A DNA stretch of 64,000 nucleotides from Actinoplanes sp. NBRC 103695 (GTDB lineage: Bacteria; Actinomycetota; Actinomycetes; Mycobacteriales; Micromonosporaceae), in the NCBI RefSeq assembly GCF_030269485.1, contig NZ_BSTL01000012.1:186001-250000 (forward strand), read 5' to 3'. The notes below the pieces were generated by a model, which saw only the letters and a program-made list of their open reading frames with translations, searched no databases and was not told where the DNA came from. The position numbers and the translations under genes are program-made. Each line of letters opens with the position of its first letter. The first letter of the stretch is position 1. Below, in pieces: positions 40,120-49,195 of the stretch.

Positions 40120-42932
40120 CACACGTCCCCGATCATCCGCAGATAGCCGTCCAGTCGCGGGTCCTGCCGTTTACGGGACCAGCGGTCGCGCAGCTCACCG
40201 GCGCCCATGCCGTCGGGGTCGCAGTACCGGCACGGGATGTGCCCGCCGAACCCGTCGTCGCCGGGCGGCCGGTGCGGGAACAGCCCGGCCGCGATCCCGT
40301 CGGCGATCACGGTGACCGAGGCGATGAACGCGTCGGCCACGGCCTGCGTGATCGGCAGTTCGACCCGCTTGCCCGCGTCGGAGTGCAGGAACCAGTACTC
40401 GGCGGTGACCGGGACGTCCAGCGCGCCGAGGGCCAGGCACGCCGCCAGCCCGTACACCGGGAGTTGAAGTTTGGTCCCGCCCCGCGTGGGGTCGTCGACG
40501 CCGAGGCCCTTGAACGAGTGCGCCGATCCGGTCTTGTAGTCGACCACCGTGATCGTGTCGCCGGCCCGGTCCACCCGATCCGCGCTGCCGTGCATCAGCA
40601 GCACCCGCCCGTCCAGCAGCGGCACCGGCACCGGCGGCTGATCGTCGGACAGCCCGAAGCGCAGCTCGGAGCGCACCTGGTGCCGGCCGGTCGCGGCGCG
40701 CACCTCGTCGTCCAGCGTTAGGAACGCGTCCAGCCGGGACAGCACGGCGGCCAGTTCGCGGCGCCAGAGCAGACGGTGACCGGTCTGACCGCGTACCGAA
40801 AGATCCTGAGCGACCTCGACCGCGGTCTGCCGCAGCGCCGCACGCTGCCCGGCCGACCACGGCGTCGCGCCGCCCGGCACCGCGCCCACGTGGTCCTGCT
40901 CGACGAAGAACCGTTCCAGCGTGTGGTGGTAGAGGTTGCCGAGCTCGATCGGGCTGATCGTGAGCTGCTCCTCGGGCGACTCCACCGGCCGGATCCGCAG
41001 CAGCTTCTCCATCAGGTAGGCGTGCGGGCAGCGCGTCCACGCCTCCAGCGCGGTCGGCGACACCACCCGCCCGGCGGTCGGATCGGGCAGGTCGTGGCCG
41101 GACAGGTCGCCGTCGAAACGGGTCAGCCCGGGACTCTCCCGCTGCTGCCGCATCTCCGCCGACAGCGCGACGATCGGGTCGTCCAGCCGGTCCGCGGCCG
41201 CCGCCCGGATCCGCCACTCCTGGTCGGTGGCCAGCTCGGTCGCGGCGGACAGCGCCGACGCGTAGGACGGCAGCTCGGTCAGCGGCGCCTCGGGCAGCCA
41301 GCGCGACGGCCGGCGTTCGGTGCTGCGCCGCAGGTCACCCCTCGGGTACGAGGCGGTCACCACCGGCGCGACCGCGAACGCCGCGTGCAGCTGACGGCGC
41401 CGGCGTTCGATGCGGTCGCGGGTGGTGCGCAGGCGGCCGCCGGTCAGCTCGCGCAGCTCGTCGGGCAGCAGCGCGTCGGTCCCGCGCCGGCCCGGCACGA
41501 TGTCCTCGGCCAGCCCGAGTACGAACACCTCGTCGACGTCCAGCCCGGCCGCCTCGCTCAGCGGCGCGACCAGCACACCGTCGCCGGTCCGGCCGTGCCG
41601 CGGCAGGTCGTCCTCCAGCTCGAGACCCAGCGTCAGGTCGAGCAGGGTGAGATCGGCTGCGGGTTCGACGGTCTCCAGCCCGGCGACGGCGTCGAGGGTA
41701 CGCAGCACAGTCATCGCCGCGCGCCGCTCCGACTCGGGCAGCCGCCGCTCGTCCAGATCACCGGTCAGCGTGGCGTACGTCTGGCGGCCCCACTCGGCCA
41801 GCGTCGCCCAGGTGCCCAGCGCCTCACCGTCCCGCATCCGGTCCCGCAACCCGGTTGCCGCCTCCCGCAACTCGTCGGCGGCTTGCGCGTCACCCTTCTG
41901 CCGGGCCGCGTGGGCCTTGAGCCGCGTGTCCCAGTCGTCGCCGGCCACCACGCCGGCCATGCGCGAGATGCGTTCCCAGCGGGCGGTGGCCCGGACGTCG
42001 CTGTCGGCCAGCACACCGATCACGTCGGCGCGCCGCCAGCCGCCCCGATGCGCGGCGAACAGGTTGGTCAGCACCCGGGCCAGCCGGCGCTCGGCGGTCG
42101 GCGTCACCCCGCGCCCGTGCCAGCGGATCCCGGCCGCGCCCAGGTGGTCGGCGAGCAGGCGGGCGTACGGCCGGTCGGCGCCGTGCAGCAGCGCGATCCG
42201 GTGCGCCGGCGTCTCCCGCAGCCGGGCCATCACCCGGCGCACGACCTCACGTACCTCGTCGTCGGCGTCCGAGGCGGTGACGATCGCCTGTGGCGCGACC
42301 TCGGCCTCGATCGGCGCGATCAGCACCCGGCCCGGGATCGCGTCGACGAGCGCCTGCGCGCTGGGCGGCAGATCGTCCAGCAGGAAGCAGATCACGTCCG
42401 GCGGCATCGCCGGCCGGGCGGCGGCACGCAGGTCGGCCACGTCGTACCAGCCGGTGGCGAGCAGGCCGGCGACCCGGCGGTGCAGGCGGATCAGGTCGGC
42501 GCTGACCGGACCGGTGGCGGCGATCGCGTCCAGTCCCGGTCCGTCCACCTCGCGCAGCTCGGTGTGGGCGGCGGCCAGCGCGCGGACCGTCGCGGGATGC
42601 TCCGCCACGGGACCGAAGTGGCCCGGGCCGGTGGCCAGCACCTGCCGCCAGGCGGCGGCCAGCACCGGCGCGGTCACCGGCCGGCGGCCGCTGCCGGACA
42701 GTGTGGTGGCGGCGGCGCGTTCGGCGAGGCGGTCCACGGTGAGGACTTCGAGCGCGGCGATACCCGGCCCGCCGCCGACGCCGTGGGCCAGCGCGCGGCG
42801 CACGTGGGCGCCGGCCAGGTTGCCCGGGACGAGCACGGTGACCGGGGCGAGCGGGTCGTCCTTCTTGCGCTCGGCGACGACGGCGCGCAGCGCTCCGTAC
42901 GCGGGCCGCCCATAGCCGGTCCAGTACTCCAC
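40119..42932 (-). CDS. AddB-like helicase/nuclease subunit
   Basis: A 937-residue partner of AddA. It carries a UvrD-like scaffold without a full Walker A, and a C-terminal PDDEXK_1 nuclease with LMHGSADRVDRAG...VVDYKTG. Cysteines in RCPHAYL and in IPCRYCDPDGMG could ligate an Fe-S cluster, as in AddB, although only three of the usual four are obvious. GTG at 42932 has AAGGGGA seven bases upstream; the longer frame to 43052 is excluded. The stop is coupled to the AddA-like start. In mycobacteria the comparable complex is AdnAB; this pair is closer in layout to the PD-(D/E)XK-containing UvrD pairs of other actinobacteria. Confidence 0.9.
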   Translation of the reverse strand: MEYWTGYGRPAYGALRAVVAERKKDDPLAPVTVLVPGNLAGAHVRRALAHGVGGGPGIAALEVLTVDRLAERAAATTLSGSGRRPVTAPVLAAAWRQVLATGPGHFGPVAEHPATVRALAAAHTELREVDGPGLDAIAATGPVSADLIRLHRRVAGLLATGWYDVADLRAAARPAMPPDVICFLLDDLPPSAQALVDAIPGRVLIAPIEAEVAPQAIVTASDADDEVREVVRRVMARLRETPAHRIALLHGADRPYARLLADHLGAAGIRWHGRGVTPTAERRLARVLTNLFAAHRGGWRRADVIGVLADSDVRATARWERISRMAGVVAGDDWDTRLKAHAARQKGDAQAADELREAATGLRDRMRDGEALGTWATLAEWGRQTYATLTGDLDERRLPESERRAAMTVLRTLDAVAGLETVEPAADLTLLDLTLGLELEDDLPRHGRTGDGVLVAPLSEAAGLDVDEVFVLGLAEDIVPGRRGTDALLPDELRELTGGRLRTTRDRIERRRRQLHAAFAVAPVVTASYPRGDLRRSTERRPSRWLPEAPLTELPSYASALSAATELATDQEWRIRAAAADRLDDPIVALSAEMRQQRESPGLTRFDGDLSGHDLPDPTAGRVVSPTALEAWTRCPHAYLMEKLLRIRPVESPEEQLTISPIELGNLYHHTLERFFVEQDHVGAVPGGATPWSAGQRAALRQTAVEVAQDLSVRGQTGHRLLWRRELAAVLSRLDAFLTLDDEVRAATGRHQVRSELRFGLSDDQPPVPVPLLDGRVLLMHGSADRVDRAGDTITVVDYKTGSAHSFKGLGVDDPTRGGTKLQLPVYGLAACLALGALDVPVTAEYWFLHSDAGKRVELPITQAVADAFIASVTVIADGIAAGLFPHRPPGDDGFGGHIPCRYCDPDGMGAGELRDRWSRKRQDPRLDGYLRMIGDV

Positions 42933-43135
42933 CGCGTGTCCCCTTATCCGGCGCCGACCTCGACGCCAGACAACGGCTCCTGGGCGGGCAAGGTGGCCTC
43001 TTCCGCCGAACCGGCCCGCCCCCACCGCGGTTCTGCGACAATCCGGCGCCATGGGTTACGTGGTGACCGGCGGCGGCCGTTCGGCGGTCGGCCGCGACCC
43101 CGAGGAGAGAGCAGCTGTCGGCTAGCCTCGGGGGA

Positions 43136-46100
43136 ATGGAATCGCCCCTCGTCATCCGGGATCGGGCCGTCTCGGTGGCCGATTACCTGCTGGCCGTGCG
43201 GGCGTCGATGGAACGGCCGGCCCGCACCGTGCCCGCCGACACGCTGTGGATCGACGGGCTGCCCGAGCAGGTGGAGAGCGGGCCCGTCGCCGACACGCCG
43301 TCGTGGCTGCGGGTCGGTCTGCCCGAGTTGCCCGGCCCGGTCGAGGTGCCGGCCGAGCTGCGGGACAGCTTCGAGCGCAACAACACCGACGACGAGCTGC
43401 TCGAGCAGTGGAAGGACGAGCACTGGCGGCCGTGGACGGAGCTGACCGCCGCGGCCGAGCGCACCCGGGTGCTGCACCGGCGGCTCTTCGACCTGATGCA
43501 CCTGCTCGACATGAGCGCCGCCACCACCGAGCTGGTCTGGGGCCACGGCGTCCTGGAGACCGTGATCGGCGATCAGAAGGTGCGCTATCCGCTGGTCGCG
43601 ACGCCGGTCCTGATCGAGTACGAGCCGGACCGCTCGCTGATCACGGTGTCGCCGGCGGGACCGGCGCGGCTGCAGACCGACGCGCTGGCGGGCACCGACG
43701 ACCGCTACCTCGCGCAGCTGCTCGCGGTCGCGGGCCCGGGCGGCATCGTGGACACCGATCTGTGGAACGACCTGGACCGCCGGGAGCTGTTCGAACGGGC
43801 GCTGGGCCGGTTGGGCTACGACAAGAAGGTGGTCGGCCCGGGGGACCGGACCGAGGGCACCCGGATCGTCGACACCTCAGTGATCTTCGCCCGGCCCAAG
43901 CAGCGGCAGCTCCGCGGCTTCCTGGAGAGCCTGCGGGAACGGCTGCTCAACGGGGGCACGGCCGGGTCGCTGGCCGCGATCGTCGCGCACGAGCCGTCGA
44001 AACTGGTCATGCCGGACGACCGGCCGGAGGAGTGGACGCGGGTGGGTGAGCGGCTGCTCATGCCGCTGCCCACGAACGAGGCGCAGGAGTCGATCGCCCG
44101 CCGGCTCGCCCAGCACCGCAACGTCGCCGTCCAGGGGCCGCCGGGCACCGGCAAGACGCACACCATCCGCAACCTGATCTGCCATCTGATGGCGAACGGC
44201 AAGCGGGTCCTGGTCGTGGCCCAGAAGGAAGACCCGCTGCGCGTCCTGCGCGACGGCCTGCCCGAGGAGATCCGGGCGCTCTGCCTGGCCGTCCTGGGGC
44301 GGACCACCGATCAGCTGGTGCAGCTGCAGCTGGCCGCGCGAGAGCTCTCCGACCGGGCCGCCACGCTGGACAAACGCGCCGAGGCGGGCCGGGTGGAGCG
44401 GCTCACGAAACGACTGGAGGACGCGGAGCACGAGCTCGCCGGGTCGCTGGCCGGGCTGCGCGCGGTCGCCGAGAGCGAGGCGGCCACCTACCCGATCGAC
44501 GGCGCCAGTCAGTCGCCGGCCGAGGTGGGCGCCTGGCTGCGGGAACGGGCGGCGGCAGACGGCGGCATCCCGGATCCGGTCGCGGCCGATCCGCCGTTGA
44601 GCGCCGACGAGTTCGCGACGTTGCTGCAGCTGGCCAACCGGATCGACGCTCAGGACCGGGCCGCGGCGATGCGGCACCTGCCGGACCCGAGCGTGCTGCC
44701 CACGTCGGACAGAGCGAGGGAAGACCGGGCCGCGCGGGACGAGGCCTGGGAGCGGACCGAGAGCTTCGCGACGCAAGGGCTCGACCCCGATGCGGTACGC
44801 GAGCACGGCCGCGACGCGTACGCCGATCTGCTCAACGACCTGCACGAGGCCGTCCAATGGCTGCGCCGCCGCGAGGGTTCGTGGACCGGCCGCCTCGGTC
44901 GTCTGCTCGACGACCCGCACTGGCAGCGCCTGTGGTCCGATCACGTGACCGCCACCTCGGCGCTGCTGGGCGAACTGGCCGAGCTGTCCCGTGGCCTGGC
45001 CGGTCACCGGGTGACCGTGCCGGCCGCCCAGGCTGCCGCGCCCAAGCAGCTCTTGGCCCAGCTGGCCGAGCTGCATCAGCGTTTCGCGACCGGCCGCGGG
45101 ATCAGCCGGCTGATGCAGCCAGGCCTGCACAAGCTGGCCACCGAGCTGCGGGTGGACGACGAGCCGTTGCGCACCACGGACGATGTGGACCTCGCGGTCG
45201 CCTTCGTCAAGCGGAGCAGCGCCCGCCGCCGGCTGGCCGAGCACTGGTCGGAGTGGATCGAGCGGCTGGCCGTCCCACAGCAGGAGAGTCCGGAGCAGGG
45301 GAGTGACGCGCAGGCGTGGGCGGGCACGCTGCTCGCCGATGCGGCGCAGTCGCTCGACTGGGACACCAAGCACTGGCCGGATCTGTCGGCACGGCTCCGT
45401 CTGCTCGTACCCCAGGAGGAGCTGGACCGGGACGCTGAACGTCTGGCCGCCGTGGAAAGCCTGCTCACCGCCGGTCCGGCGGTCTTTGATCTGGACGAGA
45501 CGGACGCCCGGATCGCCGGGACCGCCGAAAGGTTGGAGCGCTGGCCGCGTCTGCTGACGACGTGGCGGTCGCTGGACGGCTGGGACGAGGCGATCGCGGA
45601 GCTGCGGCGCCTGCACACCCTGCGACCCGAGGTCGAGCAGTACATCGGGTTGCGCAACCGGCTGGCCGGCGCGGCGCCGGAGTGGGCCGACCGGATCGAG
45701 GCCGGCGAGGTGCCCGCGGTGTCCGGCGACGCGTGCCTGCGGGCGTGGGCGTGGCGGCGGGCGCAGACCTGGTTCGACGCGGTGGCCGGCAGCGTGGACC
45801 CGGCGGTGCTGGGCCGGCGGGTGGAGGCCACGCGGGAGAAGATCCGGCGCCTGACCGGCGAACTCGTCGTCGCGTCGGCGTGGCTGGAGGTGTCCCGGGC
45901 GCTGGACGACCGGCGTCGCGCGGCGCTCGCCGACTGGACCACGGCACTGCGCAAGATCGGCAAGGGGACGGGCCGGACGGCCGCGGCGTGGCAGGTGCAC
46001 GCGCAACGGGCGATGGAGTCGGCGGTCGAGGCCGTACCCGTCTGGGTCATGTCGGTCGACCGGGCGATCGAGCAGTTCGCCGGTGGCGCGCACTTCGACG

Positions 46101-47281
46101 TGGTGATCGTGGACGAGGCGTCGCAGGCGGACCTGTTCGCGCTGCCGGTGCTGGCGCTGGCCGAGCGGGCCGTGGTGGTCGGCGACGACCAGCAGATCGG
46201 GCCGCAGCTGGGCTTCGTCGGGTCGGTCACCGGCCTGATCCACAGCCACTTGCAGGACGTGCCGTCCGCCGAGCACTTCGACCCCGAGTCGTCGCTCTAC
46301 GACCACGCCGTGCGCCGGTCGCCCGAGCGCATCCTGCTGACCGAGCACTTCCGCTGCGTGCCGCAGATCATCGAGTTCTCGTCGCGGCACTACTACGACG
46401 GCAAGATCATGCCGTTGCGCGCGGACCGGCCGGCCCTGGCGCCCATCCGCTCTGTTTTCCTCTCTGAGGGGCACCGGCAGAGCCTTCCGCCGTACGGGGA
46501 TGTGAACCTGGCCGAGGCTGAGGCGCTGGTCGGGCAGGTCGCCGCGATCGTCGCGGACCCGGCATATCGGGGGAAGACGCTGGGCGTGATCAGCCTGCTG
46601 TCCACCAGCGGGCAAGCGGCGTTGCTGCTGGAACGGCTGCGCGAGGCGATCGGCGAGGACGAGATGGAGGCGCGGCGGCTGCGGGTCGGCGACGCGTACA
46701 CCTTCCAGGGCGACGAGCGCGACGTGGTGCTGGTGTCGATGGTGGTGTCGGCGAAGGACGGGCGGGTGGCGGCGTTCACCAGGCGTGAGTACCACCGGCG
46801 GATCAACGTCGCGGCGTCCCGGGCGCGCGACCAGCTGTGGATCTACCACTCGGTGCAGTCGTCGCAGCTGGTTGCCGATGACGCCCGGGCGCTGCTGCTC
46901 AACTACCAGCCGGCTTCTTCGTCGACCTCCGCGGAACCGGAGAACGACTTCGAACGGGACGTGTACCGGCGGCTTACCGAGCGCGGCTACCGGCCGGTGC
47001 CGCAGTTCCGGATCGGGGCGTACCGGATCGACTTCGTGCTGAACGCGCCGGACGGGCGGCGGCTGGCCATCGAGTGTGACGGCGACGCGTACCAGGGGCC
47101 GGAGCAGTGGGAGAGCGACATGCGCCGGCAGGCCGTGCTGGAACGCGTCGGCAACTGCGTCTTCGTGCGGATCCGCGGCAGCATCTTCGCCCGGGAGCCG
47201 GAGGCGGCGATGCGCCCGGTCTGGCAGCGCATCGCCGAGCTGGAGATCAGCGTTCCTTCGGAGGCTCCAGCCGCGCCTTGA
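43136..47281 (+). CDS. SF1 (Dna2-like) helicase with C-terminal Vsr-like nuclease
   Basis: A 1381-residue protein. The N-terminal 290 residues form a divergent DUF4011-like or substrate-binding region. The SF1 helicase core is split: Walker A VQGPPGTGKTHTIRNL (near residue 340), then a long coiled-coil insert (about 400-960), then Walker B VVIVDEASQADLFALPVL, motif III VVVGDDQQIGPQ, motif IV LTEHFRCVPQIIEFS and motif VI NVAASRARDQLWIY. The final 100 residues match the REase_MTES_1575 nuclease: FRIGAYRIDFVLNAPDGRRL then AIECDGDAYQ. Such helicase-nuclease fusions are frequent in antiviral loci. It lies beside AddAB-like genes and overlaps the tail of the Mrr-like gene by 35 bases. Confidence 0.88.
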   Translation: MESPLVIRDRAVSVADYLLAVRASMERPARTVPADTLWIDGLPEQVESGPVADTPSWLRVGLPELPGPVEVPAELRDSFERNNTDDELLEQWKDEHWRPWTELTAAAERTRVLHRRLFDLMHLLDMSAATTELVWGHGVLETVIGDQKVRYPLVATPVLIEYEPDRSLITVSPAGPARLQTDALAGTDDRYLAQLLAVAGPGGIVDTDLWNDLDRRELFERALGRLGYDKKVVGPGDRTEGTRIVDTSVIFARPKQRQLRGFLESLRERLLNGGTAGSLAAIVAHEPSKLVMPDDRPEEWTRVGERLLMPLPTNEAQESIARRLAQHRNVAVQGPPGTGKTHTIRNLICHLMANGKRVLVVAQKEDPLRVLRDGLPEEIRALCLAVLGRTTDQLVQLQLAARELSDRAATLDKRAEAGRVERLTKRLEDAEHELAGSLAGLRAVAESEAATYPIDGASQSPAEVGAWLRERAAADGGIPDPVAADPPLSADEFATLLQLANRIDAQDRAAAMRHLPDPSVLPTSDRAREDRAARDEAWERTESFATQGLDPDAVREHGRDAYADLLNDLHEAVQWLRRREGSWTGRLGRLLDDPHWQRLWSDHVTATSALLGELAELSRGLAGHRVTVPAAQAAAPKQLLAQLAELHQRFATGRGISRLMQPGLHKLATELRVDDEPLRTTDDVDLAVAFVKRSSARRRLAEHWSEWIERLAVPQQESPEQGSDAQAWAGTLLADAAQSLDWDTKHWPDLSARLRLLVPQEELDRDAERLAAVESLLTAGPAVFDLDETDARIAGTAERLERWPRLLTTWRSLDGWDEAIAELRRLHTLRPEVEQYIGLRNRLAGAAPEWADRIEAGEVPAVSGDACLRAWAWRRAQTWFDAVAGSVDPAVLGRRVEATREKIRRLTGELVVASAWLEVSRALDDRRRAALADWTTALRKIGKGTGRTAAAWQVHAQRAMESAVEAVPVWVMSVDRAIEQFAGGAHFDVVIVDEASQADLFALPVLALAERAVVVGDDQQIGPQLGFVGSVTGLIHSHLQDVPSAEHFDPESSLYDHAVRRSPERILLTEHFRCVPQIIEFSSRHYYDGKIMPLRADRPALAPIRSVFLSEGHRQSLPPYGDVNLAEAEALVGQVAAIVADPAYRGKTLGVISLLSTSGQAALLLERLREAIGEDEMEARRLRVGDAYTFQGDERDVVLVSMVVSAKDGRVAAFTRREYHRRINVAASRARDQLWIYHSVQSSQLVADDARALLLNYQPASSSTSAEPENDFERDVYRRLTERGYRPVPQFRIGAYRIDFVLNAPDGRRLAIECDGDAYQGPEQWESDMRRQAVLERVGNCVFVRIRGSIFAREPEAAMRPVWQRIAELEISVPSEAPAAP

Positions 47282-48878
47282 GCCGGCTGTACTCGGACAG
47301 CAGCGTCAGCAGCGCCGGTCCGTCGATCAGTTCCAGCGGGCGGCCGGCGGCTGCCTCATGCACCTCGTGCTCGTAACCGCCGGTGGCGACCAGGATGCCC
47401 TTCGTGGCGCCGGTGACGGTCACCTCCTCGTCGAGGGCCCGCAACGTGTCCGCGTCGGCCGGGACTCCGCGCGTCGCGTACACGATGATCTTGCCGCCGA
47501 AGACCGGTCGCGGATCGGTCGCGACCCACCACCGCGACCCCTTGCCCTCCCGGCCGATCGTGCCCATCGCCAGGCCCATGTTGCCGAAGAGATCGGCCAC
47601 CACCTGCGCGAACTCGTCCTCGGGCAGGGCCAGCAGGTTGGGCCGCTCGTCGATGTCGGCCAGCACGTTGAACTCGCCGGTGAGGTCCCGGTCGGCTTCG
47701 GCGTCGAAGTCCAGCATCGGCGTGACGGCCGTCAGCGCGTCCGGCGCCTCGGACAGGCCCGCCGCCAGATGCTGCTTGAGGCACGCCACCGGATCGACCC
47801 GGCGCAGCTTGATCCCGGCGAAGACCTCCCGGTCGGTGCGGAGCGAGACCAGGCAGGGCCGGACAAATGCTCCGGTACGCCGGTCGATGGTGTCCACGAT
47901 GCCGTTGAACGACACTTTCGCGACCAGCCCGCCCCGGTCCGCCTCCACGATCTCGTGCACCGTACGCAGCGACACCTGCGCGATGATCTCGGTGTACCGG
48001 CGGCGGGTCTCGGCCTCGTCGCGCGGGATCGCGGCCACGTCGTCGCGGACCCGGTCGTAGCGGTACTCCTTGACCACCGGGATCACCTCGACCGGCGGCA
48101 GGTGGTACTCGATCAGCAGGTGCTTCTGGTTCGGCTGGTAGGCGAGGCGGAAGTGCTGCGGGAAGTCATCCGGGTACACGGAGTTGCCGAGCACCATCGC
48201 GAAGTATTCGACCACGCTGGCCGGGTCCGCGTTCGCCACCGCCGCGGCGAACCGCTCCACCTCGGCGTTGTAGGCGGCGATCCGGGTCTCGTAGCGGCGG
48301 ATGCTCTCCTCGTACGCCTGCTCGCGCTGGGCCAGCTGCCGCAGCCGCCGGGTCTCCGCCTCGATCCAGCGCTCCCGGGCCTGCTGGTAGGCCTGCCGCG
48401 CGTTCGCCATGTGCTGCTGGTGCAGCCTCTCTCCGACGAGCACCTTGCCGATCCGCCGCGGCTCCGGCGGAGCGTAACTGTCCCATGACGGTTCGGGGTG
48501 GGGCCGGCCGAGCGGACCCGGATCGAACGGCGGCGCCTGGGCCGGCTTCTTGAACTGGTCCAGGTCGATGTGGTCGTCGACGTCCAGGGTGGACAGCAGG
48601 AGCGAGTCGAGGTCGGACAGGCGGGCGCGCAGGTCGGCGTTCAGTGACGCGGCGTCCGCGCTTCGTGCCTCCGCGTAAAGACGGCGGTGTTCCCGTTTTC
48701 GTTCGGCGTCCGACTCCGCCTGCTGGGCGGCGGCCGCGGCTGCCTGCTGAGCGGCCGCCACGGCCAGATCGTGGTTGCGGCGGATGAGGTCGCGTTGCCG
48801 CGCTGCCGCCGTGCCCGCTCGCTGATGTGCGGCGGTCTGCGTGGCGTGTACGCGCTGCATGTCCCGGATGATGCCCAC
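47247..48878 (-). CDS. Mrr-like protein with lost catalytic residues
   Basis: A 543-residue protein. The N-terminal half is a long Ala/Gln/Arg-rich coiled coil (AAAQQAAAAAAQQAESDAE and later). The C-terminal 110 residues follow the Mrr_cat fold closely (FGNMGLAMGTIGREGKG..., VFGGKIIVYATRG..., GATKGILVATGGYEHEV..., RPLELIDGPALLTLL). However, the catalytic Asp segment (normally DGGVDA) reads GSRWWVA, and the Q/E-x-K of VIQAKR reads VYATR. Both catalytic positions are gone, so cleavage is unlikely. It may be a regulator or DNA-binding relic. Its 3' end overlaps the opposing helicase gene by 35 bases. Confidence 0.8.
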   Translation of the reverse strand: MGIIRDMQRVHATQTAAHQRAGTAAARQRDLIRRNHDLAVAAAQQAAAAAAQQAESDAERKREHRRLYAEARSADAASLNADLRARLSDLDSLLLSTLDVDDHIDLDQFKKPAQAPPFDPGPLGRPHPEPSWDSYAPPEPRRIGKVLVGERLHQQHMANARQAYQQARERWIEAETRRLRQLAQREQAYEESIRRYETRIAAYNAEVERFAAAVANADPASVVEYFAMVLGNSVYPDDFPQHFRLAYQPNQKHLLIEYHLPPVEVIPVVKEYRYDRVRDDVAAIPRDEAETRRRYTEIIAQVSLRTVHEIVEADRGGLVAKVSFNGIVDTIDRRTGAFVRPCLVSLRTDREVFAGIKLRRVDPVACLKQHLAAGLSEAPDALTAVTPMLDFDAEADRDLTGEFNVLADIDERPNLLALPEDEFAQVVADLFGNMGLAMGTIGREGKGSRWWVATDPRPVFGGKIIVYATRGVPADADTLRALDEEVTVTGATKGILVATGGYEHEVHEAAAGRPLELIDGPALLTLLSEYSRLKARLEPPKER

Positions 48879-49195
48879 GGTCTCGACCCTATCTCCCGGT
48901 TACTTTCCGCATGCTCAACGATGCCATCAGTGGTGGTGTAGCGCTCGGTTCCGCAATCGGCACTCGTTGTGACTGTCCGTCATGGATCCGACGGTAGACC
49001 GAGACGTGCAACACACGGCGTAGCGGTCATCCGATCGGTTATTTTGGGACCTCGATCGGCCGAGAAACTGCAGATCATTGTTTTGTTGGGTGATCCGCGA
49101 AAACATTGGCGGAGGCCGCCCCTATCAACCCGAGCCGTGACGGGTCGTAATAGTGAGGGGCAACGCTCGACACATGCGGGAGGGGCGGCGGGCAC
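48879..49195. other. Intergenic region with promoters only
   Basis: 317 bases between the Mrr-like gene (minus) and the PAS-GGDEF-EAL gene (plus). No gene, RNA or large inverted repeat was seen. It must hold two divergent promoters; a GGGAGGGG segment near 49180 is the ribosome site region of the right-hand gene. Confidence 0.5.

Noticed and set aside
36718..42932. AdnAB naming for the two helicase-nuclease genes
   Set aside because: Both subunits have PD-(D/E)XK domains as in AdnAB, but the second lacks a full Walker A while AdnA/AdnB keep UvrD-like motors. The neutral AddA/AddB-like wording was used.
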